Positions 1-6,720 of a DNA stretch of 8,649 nt are shown here, in pieces. The notes beneath the pieces were generated by a model. That model was not told the DNA's origin and did no database searches. It saw only the letters and a program-made list of their open reading frames with translations. A program made the translations under genes and the position numbers. Position 1 is the first letter of the stretch; every line of letters starts with the position of its first letter. Origin of the DNA: Litorimonas sp964511495 (GTDB taxonomy: Bacteria; Pseudomonadota; Alphaproteobacteria; Caulobacterales; Maricaulaceae); NCBI GenBank assembly GCA_964511495.1, contig CAZEFT010000037.1, positions 1-8,649 on the forward strand, in the 5' to 3' direction.

Positions 1-71
1 TATCCGTGGTTTACCGCCAACATCCACACAACCCCGCAGACGCCCACTTTTTTCCAATATTGAAGCGAAAC
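1..71. repeat. Left arm of long terminal inverted repeat
   Basis: Bases 1-57 are the reverse complement of 8563-8619 with one mismatch (A at position 26). Weaker identity continues inward to base 71 (against 8549-8562), with further mismatches at 58, 65 and 66, so about 67 of 71 bases agree. The match fades going into the window and is cut off by the window edge on the outside, so the repeated unit probably extends to the left. It is not coding in any convincing frame. The nature of the unit (IS end, multicopy operon leader, other dispersed repeat) cannot be told from this window. Confidence 0.9.
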
Positions 72-217
72 AGACAAGCAAAGGAACATAAGAGTAAGAC
101 CAAACGCTGAACCAATGAAGATGAGTTAGGAAGAAAATATACCGTGAGCCCAAAAATCGTATCAAAGCATCAAAGGTCATGAAAACCCCCGATGAAGTAA
201 GGAAATATAAAGGTATA

Positions 218-223
218 TATAAT
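218..223 (+). promoter_or_regulatory. Candidate -10 box for the recombinase gene
   Basis: TATAAT at 218-223 matches the sigma70-type -10 consensus and faces the recombinase gene. No good -35 hexamer is visible 16-18 nt upstream. The box overlaps the first bases of the palindrome at 221-250, so a protein bound to the palindrome would be placed to block transcription. This is based on motif reading only. Confidence 0.3.
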
Positions 224-250
224 ACAACATAATGCAGATTATGTTGTATT
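221..250. other. Perfect palindrome resembling a dif/Xer recombination site
   Basis: Two perfect 13-bp inverted arms (221-233 and 238-250) flank a 4-bp centre. Read as a tyrosine-recombinase core site it gives 11-bp arms ATACAACATAA (222-232) and TTATGTTGTAT (239-249) around a 6-bp spacer TGCAGA (233-238). Aligned to the E. coli dif site, 18 of 28 positions agree, and 16 of the central 18; the CATAA and TTATGTT inner arms are identical. Unlike dif, the arms are perfectly symmetric, which would suit a single recombinase binding both halves. It lies 40 bp before a tyrosine recombinase gene. Alternatives are an autoregulatory operator (it overlaps a TATAAT box) or a plain hairpin. Confidence 0.6.
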
Positions 251-289
251 AAATGTGCGCTATTATGCGTTCCTTCGTAAGGGTGCCCA

Positions 290-1255
290 ATGATTTCTCC
301 CCGTCACGCCTCCGATCCAACGTCTTACTTGCCGCCGTCTTTTGTCGTGCGCAATGGTAGTAAGATGACCAAAGCCTATGCGGAGTTCTTTGCGCTTAAT
401 ATCAATGCCAATACGAATGATGCTTATGCCAATGGCTTGCGTCTGTTTTTCGAACATTGTGAAACAATCGGCCTCACAGACGTGCTGGATATCGAACCGG
501 CACATGTTCAGGACTTTAATCTGAATATACTCATTCAGGGTTACGGCACAGCCAGTTTACGGCAATATTTGTCCGCTATTCGCATGTTTTTCGACAGTTG
601 CGTCGTCAGAGGTGTTTTGTCGGTCAATCCGGCAAAGGCTGTCAAACTACCGAGAGCCAGTAGCGGTATAGGAAAAACGCCGGTTATTGTGTCCGGTCAA
701 GTTCGTCAAATTCTTGATACTATTCCGAAAATGCGGGAAATTGACCTCAGAGACCGCGCATTGATTGGATTGATGGTTTATTCTTTTTTTCGTATCTCTG
801 CGGCACTCTCATTGAAAGTCCGTGATTATGAATTGCGAGGTGATCAAAGATGGCTGATTGGCGAAGAAAAAGGTTCTAAACGCCATGAGATGCCTGTTCA
901 TCCCGATTTAGAGCAGATGATGGATGAATATTTGATGGAAACAGGTTTATTCAATTCGCCTAACGCCTTGATTTTTCAATCTTGTGTGGGGCGAAACGGT
1001 AAATTGACGGGCAAGCCATTTGACCGAAATTCTTCTTGGCGAATGGTTAGGAAACGGGCCAAAGCCGCCGGTATTCACCGTGATATCGGTAATCACTCTT
1101 TTCGAGCAACAGGCATAACGACATATTTGAATAATGGCGGAACATTGGAAGATGCCCGTATCATGGCCAATCATTCCAATTCAACAACCACGAAGCTTTA
1201 CGATCGCACTAAAGATGTCGCAAAAGTTCAAGAAATTCAGCGCCTTAAGTTCTAG
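290..1255 (+). CDS. Tyrosine recombinase / site-specific integrase
   Basis: Cytoplasmic DNA-breaking and rejoining enzyme of the phage-integrase/Xer superfamily, 321 aa, close to XerC/XerD size. Residues about 26-110 fit the N-terminal SAM-like core-binding domain, and about 133-310 the catalytic domain. All catalytic positions are visible: R168 (in SFFRISAAL), K194 (in GEEKGSKRHEMP), H269 and R272 (HSFRATG), H295 (ANHSNS) and nucleophile Y304 (KLYDRT). The HSFRATGI...NGGTLEDA...TKLYDR signature is more like mobile-element and plasmid integrases than housekeeping XerC/D. The ATG at 290 is preceded by TAAGGG at 6 nt; an in-frame ATG at 365 would shorten the arm. It appears more A+T-rich than the kdsB and tmk stretches I sampled by hand. 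The gene looks intact and stands alone, without excisionase or cargo. Target specificity is unknown; the dif-like palindrome just upstream is the obvious candidate. Confidence 0.93.
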   Translation: MISPRHASDPTSYLPPSFVVRNGSKMTKAYAEFFALNINANTNDAYANGLRLFFEHCETIGLTDVLDIEPAHVQDFNLNILIQGYGTASLRQYLSAIRMFFDSCVVRGVLSVNPAKAVKLPRASSGIGKTPVIVSGQVRQILDTIPKMREIDLRDRALIGLMVYSFFRISAALSLKVRDYELRGDQRWLIGEEKGSKRHEMPVHPDLEQMMDEYLMETGLFNSPNALIFQSCVGRNGKLTGKPFDRNSSWRMVRKRAKAAGIHRDIGNHSFRATGITTYLNNGGTLEDARIMANHSNSTTTKLYDRTKDVAKVQEIQRLKF

Positions 1256-1287
1256 ACCTTAAGCTAAATCTGTCACAGAAAGCCTTT

Positions 1288-2109
1288 ATGAAAATCGCTA
1301 TTATCGTCCCCGCCCGCTATAGCTCTACGCGTTTCCCGGGAAAGCCACTGGCTTTATTGGGAGGTGTCAGCATGGTTGTCAGGACGGCCAGACACGCGGC
1401 CCAAGCCGCAGAGAAAATTGGCAATGCGGTCGCACTGGTTGCCACTGATGATGCGCGAATAATGACGCATTGCGAAGAGCATGATTTGCCATGTGTTATG
1501 ACGGATCCAGACCTGCCATCCGGTAGCGATAGGGCGTTAGCGGCTGTAAAAACTTATGAGGCTCAATCAGGTCATACGATTGAGACTGTTGTAAATTTGC
1601 AGGGCGATGCGCCATTCACGCCGCCCGAACATGTCGAAGCCGTTGTAAACCTCCTTGCTCAGAATGGGGCTTTTGATGTGGCTACGCCTTATGTGACATT
1701 ATCTTGGTCGGATTTAGACACTCTTCGTAACGATAAGCGCACGACCCCGTTTAGCGGCACGACATTGGTAAGTGACGGGACAGGCAAGGCTTTGTGGTTT
1801 TCAAAAAACATCATCCCCGCTATCCGCAAGGAGGGTATGATGCGGGATGAGGGCACTCCCCTCTCCCCTATACGTCGCCATATTGGGCTTTACGCTTACC
1901 GAAAATCAGCCTTAGAAAAATTTGTCTCTCTACCGGTTGGCCATTGGGAAGCTTTGGAAGGGCTAGAGCAATTGCGGTGTTTGGAAAACAATATGACGAT
2001 TGGCTGTGTGCAGGTTGATCCGGCGGAAGTCGCCATTTCAGGTATTGATACGCCGGAAGATTTAGCTCGTGCAGAGGCTTTACTTTCAAAGATGGGCGCT
2101 AGAGCGTAA
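1288..2109 (+). CDS. kdsB: 3-deoxy-manno-octulosonate cytidylyltransferase (CMP-Kdo synthetase)
   Basis: Activates Kdo with CTP to CMP-Kdo plus pyrophosphate in the cytoplasm, supplying the sugar that joins lipid A to the LPS core. The protein has 273 aa, a little longer than the usual 245-260. Visible family motifs are the nucleotide-binding PARYSSTRFPGKPL (8-21), ATDD (52-55), SGSDR (78-82), NLQGDAP (103-109), HIGLYAYRKSAL (198-209), LEQLRCLENNMTI (226-238) and GIDTPEDL (252-259). The segment around FSGTT and LWFSK (155-173) follows an alphaproteobacterial variant of the usual YFSR region. The start ATG has a modest AGAAAG 5 nt upstream. It follows the recombinase gene by 32 bp on the same strand, and its last 11 bp overlap the end of the MBL hydrolase gene on the other strand. 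No terminator separates the two convergent genes. Confidence 0.95.
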   Translation: MKIAIIVPARYSSTRFPGKPLALLGGVSMVVRTARHAAQAAEKIGNAVALVATDDARIMTHCEEHDLPCVMTDPDLPSGSDRALAAVKTYEAQSGHTIETVVNLQGDAPFTPPEHVEAVVNLLAQNGAFDVATPYVTLSWSDLDTLRNDKRTTPFSGTTLVSDGTGKALWFSKNIIPAIRKEGMMRDEGTPLSPIRRHIGLYAYRKSALEKFVSLPVGHWEALEGLEQLRCLENNMTIGCVQVDPAEVAISGIDTPEDLARAEALLSKMGARA

Positions 2110-2920
2110 CACTCATGCCGTCATAAGCCGGTGTCGCATTCGGCGGTAATTCCGAGGCCAATGTGTTATAATCCATATCAATATGGAGGTTAGTCAAAAT
2201 GCCTCGTCTAGCCCTTGTGCGGGCAAGCCAAGATAAAGTCTTATCAGCATTAGCGTGGGTCGGATGATCATTATAGCGCAGGGCATCGACGATGAGTGTG
2301 TCAATGTCTCCGAGTTTCGTCAGCGCGTCATCCGGAATATCCCACACATCGGGGGCATAGCCCATCTGAGCATTAAAGATGAAGCCCAGAGACGGTGTCG
2401 GCCCATGGCTGAGCTGAAGGACGTCAATTTCAAGCGCACCGCCCGGCCCTTCGATTGTGATGTTGTCTCCGCCTTTCATCAATGGCTGAAGCGCAAGAAT
2501 AGGCGGGTGAACACGTCCTTCGGGTTTTTCAAAGCAGTAATGAAAGCGACTATGAACATGAGATTTTGTATGCGCGTCCATGTAGGTCGGGATTTGAGTC
2601 CGCATGCGATAGGCAATCGCTCGCAGGTCATCAATGCCGTGGCTCTGATCGGCATGCTCATGGGTGAAGAGGACCGCGTCGAGCCGTTGAATGTCCGCAG
2701 CAAGGCACTGCTCGCGCAAATCAGGGCTCGTATCAATCAAGACGCAGGTTCTTTGCTCTCGAGGAGAGGCCATCTCGTTGCCTTGCCAATATTCGACATA
2801 GAGCGAAGAGCGAGTCCGTCTGTTTTTCGGGTTTTCAGGGTCGCAATACCCCCAATCCCCTCCAACGCGAGGCACTCCGCCAGAGGAACCACAGCCTAAT
2901 ATGACCACTCTTAATCCCAT
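2099..2920 (-). CDS. MBL-fold metallo-hydrolase, PhnP-like family
   Basis: Metallo-beta-lactamase-fold protein related to PhnP-type phosphodiesterases; the true substrate is not known. Numbered from an upstream ATG at 2935, visible motifs are GCGSSGGVPRVG (14-25), the metal site H92-E-H94-A-D96-Q97 followed by HGIDDLR, H177 in LSHGP, D217 in IVDALRY, and H251-I-D253 near the end. The usual last histidine of HxHxDH is Q97, which I recall from alphaproteobacterial homologues, so this is probably not decay. I prefer the ATG at 2920 (giving MGLRVVILGCG, 273 aa): it fits the usual N-terminus of the family and begins one base after the tatD stop. Starting at 2935 would add five residues and overlap tatD by 14 bp. 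Neither start has a strong Shine-Dalgarno sequence. It is the last gene of the dacA-tmk-holB-tatD operon. Confidence 0.88.
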   Translation of the reverse strand: MGLRVVILGCGSSGGVPRVGGDWGYCDPENPKNRRTRSSLYVEYWQGNEMASPREQRTCVLIDTSPDLREQCLAADIQRLDAVLFTHEHADQSHGIDDLRAIAYRMRTQIPTYMDAHTKSHVHSRFHYCFEKPEGRVHPPILALQPLMKGGDNITIEGPGGALEIDVLQLSHGPTPSLGFIFNAQMGYAPDVWDIPDDALTKLGDIDTLIVDALRYNDHPTHANADKTLSWLARTRARRGILTNLHIDMDYNTLASELPPNATPAYDGMSVTL

Positions 2921-2921
2921 A

Positions 2922-3722
2922 TCAGCGCTCAACATCCCATGTCAGAGTGCGGTCGGCTTTCTTGAACAAGGCAAAGAAGGCCTCTGTCGTTTTATGGGCT
3001 GTGTCTTCGAAACCCCAGCCTTTGACATCCGCCAGAGCCTCACACACCTCTTTCACATAGGCGGGTTCGTTTCTGCGCCCGCGATAAGGGACGGGGGCCA
3101 GATAGGGGCAATCCGTCTCAATCATAATACGGTCATCTGGCATGATTTTGATGATGTCGCGAACGTCATTGGCATTTTTGAAGGAGGCAATGCCCGAAAC
3201 CGAGAAATACAGCCCCATTTCAATGGCCTCTTGCGCCAATTCCATGCCCGAGGTGTAACAGTGCAACAAGGCAGGGAAAGTGCCCTTCCCCATTTCTCGT
3301 CTCAGAATATTCCGCATCAAATCATCCGCTTCACGCGTGTGAATAATCAATGGCATTTGGAGTTCGCGAGCCGCCTCGATATGGGCCTGGAAGTTAAAGA
3401 CCTGCTCCGCTTCCGAACTATATCCGTAATGGAAATCCAGTCCGGTTTCGCCAATGCCGATGACCTTCGGATGGGTCGCCATATCGATAAGTGTTTGCGC
3501 CGTAATGTCGGGATTGTCTTTGGCGTCATGGGGGTGAGTTCCGACACTGGCCCAAATGGGTTCGCCCAAATTGGTGACATCCAAAACGTCTTGGTAGTCT
3601 TTGATATTACAACAGATATTCAGAAGCCCTATGACTTTCGCCTCTTTGGCTCGGGCAATGACTTCGGGCAAGTCATCAGCGAATTTTTCGCCATGCAAAT
3701 TGACGTGGCTGTCTATCAACAT
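2922..3722 (-). CDS. tatD: TatD-family metal-dependent hydrolase (DNase)
   Basis: A 266-aa TIM-barrel amidohydrolase-superfamily protein of the TatD/YcfH group, typically a divalent-metal-dependent 3'-5' DNase acting in the cytoplasm; the exact substrate here is not provable. Motifs in order: IDSHVNLH (3-10), GTHPHD (61-66), the metal-bridging E92 in GETGLDFHY, H128 in IHTREAD, H154 in LHCYTSG, and D204 in ETDCPYLAP followed by RGRRNEP. The length is normal. The first motif reads H6-V-N8 rather than the common HxH, so one expected metal ligand is asparagine; every other ligand is present. The ATG overlaps the holB stop by one base (TGATG), indicating translational coupling. In many alphaproteobacteria metG sits between holB and tatD; here nothing does. 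Confidence 0.93.
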   Translation of the reverse strand: MLIDSHVNLHGEKFADDLPEVIARAKEAKVIGLLNICCNIKDYQDVLDVTNLGEPIWASVGTHPHDAKDNPDITAQTLIDMATHPKVIGIGETGLDFHYGYSSEAEQVFNFQAHIEAARELQMPLIIHTREADDLMRNILRREMGKGTFPALLHCYTSGMELAQEAIEMGLYFSVSGIASFKNANDVRDIIKIMPDDRIMIETDCPYLAPVPYRGRRNEPAYVKEVCEALADVKGWGFEDTAHKTTEAFFALFKKADRTLTWDVER

Positions 3723-4786
3723 CAGGCCGCTCTCACCGCATTTAATGTGTTCAAAATTGTGGCCGTCTTATTCAAGTTTATCGCTGATTCTTTCAGCTTT
3801 TGTTCGCGGATATGGGACCAAGCCTTAACCCAATCTTGTGCAGATTTCGTTATCTTCGGAGGCGTAAAGGCCCCTTCCCAATGCCCCGTTTGTGAGAATG
3901 TGGCACAGGCCTGTATATTATCTTCCAACACGTCCCAGAATAAAGCTCTGGCCACGAGCGCGTTTTGTGGCGCAAGGCTTTTGGCTATATCCATATCCAT
4001 TTTTGCACGACCGGTGCCGAGCGACTCCATATATCGTTTGAGTGGCAGAAGGACTTGCGTGGCATTTTGCGCCAGAGCGATGGCTTTTCCAGGACCACCG
4101 CGACTAAGGGCAGCACAAGCTTGTATAAGATCATCACTGCCCTGCCCTTGGCGTGTGAGCCAATCCATAATATCTGTTTTGGGCACAGCTTTAAGAGAGA
4201 CGGCCATGCAGCGGGACCGAATAGTCGGTAATAATCGTCCGGGTGAAGATGAGAGCAATATCATAACCGTCTTACTGGGCGGCTCTTCTAACATTTTCAG
4301 TAATGCATTTTCCGCATTTGTGTTCAGATCGTCTGCTGTATCTACAATCACGACGCGGCGTTCGTTATCTTCGGCAGCCGTACCCTGTAAAAAGCTACCG
4401 ACAGAGCGAATGAGGTCTACGGGAATATCCTGTTTGAATTTCTTGGTTTTACTATCCCATGGACGATTAACGATGAACAGGTTTCCGTGGCCGCGGCTTT
4501 CAATACGTTGTGACACAGGGTCAGATTTGGGAATGTCGAGACTGCCCTCCATCAAGCTTTGTCCGCCGAGGAGAGAGCGCGCCATACGATAGGCTAAAGT
4601 CGCTTTGCCAATTCCCGGCGCACCGGTCAAAAGCCAGGCGTGGTGTAGTCGTCCGGAGCTTTTGGCCTGTAAAAAGCGATTTTCAGCTTCGCTATGGCCC
4701 AAAAGGTCATAAGTTTCCCTTGGATGGGGGCATCCCGGTGCCCGATCTGATTCAGGCAAGCTTTCTGTCTCAAACCCTTTGGCCAT
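3722..4786 (-). CDS. holB: DNA polymerase III subunit delta' (clamp loader)
   Basis: Clamp-loader subunit that, with delta and tau/gamma, opens and loads the beta sliding clamp at the replication fork. The protein has 354 aa, as expected. After an N-terminal PHPRET and the segment GRLHHAWLLTGAPGIGKATL, the P-loop lies at 55-62 (K61, followed by Ala rather than Thr/Ser, as I recall from alphaproteobacterial delta'). Walker B-like VVIVDTADD is at 145-153, NALLKMLEEPP at 160-170, and the SRC motif at 191-193. The four-cysteine zinc module of E. coli delta' is not evident. The ATG at 4786 starts 2 nt after the tmk stop (TAGaaATG), and the stop overlaps the tatD start. The tmk-holB pairing joins dTTP supply to replication and is widely conserved. 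Confidence 0.94.
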   Translation of the reverse strand: MAKGFETESLPESDRAPGCPHPRETYDLLGHSEAENRFLQAKSSGRLHHAWLLTGAPGIGKATLAYRMARSLLGGQSLMEGSLDIPKSDPVSQRIESRGHGNLFIVNRPWDSKTKKFKQDIPVDLIRSVGSFLQGTAAEDNERRVVIVDTADDLNTNAENALLKMLEEPPSKTVMILLSSSPGRLLPTIRSRCMAVSLKAVPKTDIMDWLTRQGQGSDDLIQACAALSRGGPGKAIALAQNATQVLLPLKRYMESLGTGRAKMDMDIAKSLAPQNALVARALFWDVLEDNIQACATFSQTGHWEGAFTPPKITKSAQDWVKAWSHIREQKLKESAINLNKTATILNTLNAVRAA

Positions 4787-4788
4787 TT

Positions 4789-5448
4789 CTACGCGTTATA
4801 AGCACTCAACTTGCCGGCCAAGTCGGGATAACGTTTCGTGAGGGCGTGAATGATGCGTGCGTGGATGGAGTCAATCGCAGTACCTGCATCGACAGTGACG
4901 ATACGATCAGCATTTTGATGGGCAATATTCAGAAAGGCATCCCGCAAAACATTGTGAAACTCAATGCTTTCCTTATCAAAGCGCGAGAGGTCCTCACCAC
5001 GTCTTTCTACACGTTTCTGGGCAAGAATAGGGTCGATATCGAATAAAATTGTCAGATGAGGCTCAAACCCGCCCATCACTGCTTTATGGACAGCTTTGAC
5101 TTTGTCGGCTCCCAAGCCTCTGGCATATCCTTGATAGGCCAAGCTGGAGTCGGCGAAACGGTCGCTAATGACCCAGGCTCCGCGCTTTAGAGCCGGTTTA
5201 ATCAACTTCTCGACATGGTCCAACCGCGCCGCATACATTAAGAGTAATTCGGTCATACCCGACCAGCGCTCATGCGTACCGGACAAGACTAATTCTCGGA
5301 TGGCTTCTGCCCCAAACGTCCCGCCGGGTTCGCGGGTCAAAAGTGTTTCAATGCCGGCATTTTCAAGCGCATCACAGAGCAATTTAGCCTGTGTGGTCTT
5401 ACCGGCCCCTTCCCCACCTTCAAATGTAATGAATTGTCCAGTGGTCAT
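4789..5448 (-). CDS. tmk: Thymidylate kinase (dTMP kinase)
   Basis: Phosphorylates dTMP to dTDP with ATP in the cytoplasm, an essential step towards dTTP. I chose the ATG at 5448 (219 aa) because AGGGG at 5455-5459 lies 6 nt upstream and the protein then begins MTTGQFITFEGGEG, as in the family. The frame stays open upstream to a TTG at 5484, inside dacA, which is unlikely to be used. Motifs are the P-loop GGEGAGKTTQ (11-20), TREPGGT (38-44), the dTMP-binding region with R75, and DRFADSSLAYQGY (96-108). A LID segment RRGEDLSRFDKE follows. It begins 2 nt after the dacA stop (TGAttATG) and ends 2 nt before holB, so it is firmly inside the operon. Confidence 0.96.
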   Translation of the reverse strand: MTTGQFITFEGGEGAGKTTQAKLLCDALENAGIETLLTREPGGTFGAEAIRELVLSGTHERWSGMTELLLMYAARLDHVEKLIKPALKRGAWVISDRFADSSLAYQGYARGLGADKVKAVHKAVMGGFEPHLTILFDIDPILAQKRVERRGEDLSRFDKESIEFHNVLRDAFLNIAHQNADRIVTVDAGTAIDSIHARIIHALTKRYPDLAGKLSAYNA

Positions 5449-5450
5449 AA

Positions 5451-6608
5451 TCAGCCCCTGATGAGGTTTAGAAGAGATGTCCAAGCTTTGCCAAAGGCAG
5501 ATCGGCTTTTTACGCTTTCCGCTGCCAGAGCGTCCACCCGCTCAAGCTCGACATCTCCGTTATAAATAATAATTTCGCCTAAGACGTCGCCTTCTGAAAA
5601 GGGAGCCACGGCTGTCTTTGCATGAAGTTCGGACCGCAAATTACGTCTATCTGTTCTGGCGAGTCCAACTTTCACATCCAATGCGGCTTTGACTTTAACT
5701 GTCCGTGCCTTGCCCATATAAACGTCAAGCTCCGACACATCCTGATTGGCGGTGAAGACATCATAGACTTTGAATTGGGTGAAGGCAGCATTCATCAGGC
5801 GTAGAGCGGTTTCGCGTCTCGCCGAATTGCTCTTCATACCGTTAAAGACGATGATTTTACGCTCTCCGTCACGTTCGGCTGAGCCGACTAAGCCATAGCC
5901 GGAAATTTCGGTATGGCCTGTTTTCAATCCATCGGCTCCTGTAAAGGCCCCCAAAAGTGGATTGCGGTTGCTTTGCTTGATGCCGTTCCATGTGAATGAG
6001 CGCTCATTGTAAAGCGTATAATATTGGGGAAAACGCCGGATCATCATATCAGCGAGTTTCGCTAAATCCATGGCGCTAATTTCATGCCCGGGATCAGGCC
6101 AACCTGTTGCATTTAGGAACGTAGCTGAACTTAATCCCAATTCGCGTGCTCTAACGGTCATTTCATTCGCAAAGGCTGTTTCCGATCCGGCTAAACCCTC
6201 AGCTAAAACAATACAGGCATCGTTACCCGATTGAATAATCACCCCGCGCAATAAATCCTCAACCCTTGCCGTCGATTTGACATCAAGAAACATGGTCGAA
6301 GACCCTGACTTCGCGCCTCCACGACGCCAAGCTTCTTCGCTGACTTTAAACTCTGTATCCATAGTGATGCGACCTGATTCCAAGGCTTCGAAAACCATGA
6401 AAGCTGTCATAATTTTGGTCATAGAGGCAGGCGGCATAGGGCGCTCTGCGTCCTTGCTGAATAAAACCTCCCCCGTATTGAAATCCATTAAAACAGCATG
6501 CGGGGCTTCGGTTTGAAACCCGTCCGAAGATTGAGCCTGCGCCGTTAAAGGCACTGCGAAGAGCAATATGGATAAGAAGATTAGAGCAAATGGTGAGTAA
6601 GCGCGCAT
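5451..6608 (-). CDS. dacA: D-alanyl-D-alanine carboxypeptidase (PBP5/6-type)
   Basis: Periplasmic low-molecular-mass penicillin-binding protein that removes the terminal D-Ala from peptidoglycan pentapeptides and so limits cross-linking. The protein has 385 aa. Residues 1-25 form a signal peptide with a hydrophobic stretch ending in TAQAQ. The S11 peptidase domain follows, with S62-M-T-K65 (nucleophile and base), SGN at 127-129 and KTG at 229-231, all intact. About 283-370 fits the C-terminal PBP5 beta domain, and the final segment SAFGKAWTSLLNLIRG could be an amphipathic inner-membrane anchor. The gene name is by family; dacC or dacF would be equally defensible. The ATG has no strong Shine-Dalgarno sequence, but the signal peptide supports it. 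An intrinsic terminator lies just 27 nt upstream of the ATG. It is the first gene of the five-gene minus-strand operon. Confidence 0.94.
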   Translation of the reverse strand: MRAYSPFALIFLSILLFAVPLTAQAQSSDGFQTEAPHAVLMDFNTGEVLFSKDAERPMPPASMTKIMTAFMVFEALESGRITMDTEFKVSEEAWRRGGAKSGSSTMFLDVKSTARVEDLLRGVIIQSGNDACIVLAEGLAGSETAFANEMTVRARELGLSSATFLNATGWPDPGHEISAMDLAKLADMMIRRFPQYYTLYNERSFTWNGIKQSNRNPLLGAFTGADGLKTGHTEISGYGLVGSAERDGERKIIVFNGMKSNSARRETALRLMNAAFTQFKVYDVFTANQDVSELDVYMGKARTVKVKAALDVKVGLARTDRRNLRSELHAKTAVAPFSEGDVLGEIIIYNGDVELERVDALAAESVKSRSAFGKAWTSLLNLIRG

Positions 6609-6635
6609 AGAGCTGTTCAGTCCGCATTCAGAATC

Positions 6636-6661
6636 AAAAGAGGCACCCCAAAAGGTGCCTC
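6636..6661 (-). terminator. Intrinsic terminator after rlpA, in the dacA leader
   Basis: On the minus strand GAGGCACC (6661-6654) and GGTGCCTC (6647-6640) form a perfect 8-bp G+C-rich stem with a TTTTGG loop, followed at once by TTTT (6639-6636). It lies about 60 nt past the rlpA stop and 27 nt before the dacA ATG. The U-tract is short, so termination may be partial. Confidence 0.65.
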
Positions 6662-6720
6662 ACAGTCTTCACATAGCTTTGTGGCAATCGCAAGGCTGAT
6701 AGGCCTTACGGGCTGAAATG

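Larger units (their letters stand above)
72..289. other. Gene-free A+T-rich leader of the recombinase gene
   Basis: This stretch has no plausible protein gene on either strand. It holds a short direct repeat (TATCAAAG/CATCAAAG near 160-177), a possible -10 box TATAAT at 218-223 without a convincing -35 box, and the palindrome at 221-250 described separately. A Shine-Dalgarno-like TAAGGG at 278-283 sits 6 nt before the recombinase ATG. Confidence 0.6.

Noticed and set aside
1243..1265. CTTAAG repeated around the recombinase stop codon, possible terminator
   Set aside because: The A+T-rich symmetry is weak and has no T-tract; it may be chance.
2255..2899. A 214-aa plus-strand reading frame
   Set aside because: Entirely antisense to the MBL hydrolase gene, without recognisable motifs.
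2901..4592. A 563-aa plus-strand reading frame
   Set aside because: It lies antisense to tatD and holB, which are both clearly real with intact motifs, and its translation shows no recognisable domain. Long antisense frames arise from codon bias.
5449..5484. Extended tmk start at TTG 5484
   Set aside because: It lies inside dacA and has no Shine-Dalgarno support, while the ATG at 5448 has AGGGG at ideal spacing and gives the family N-terminus.
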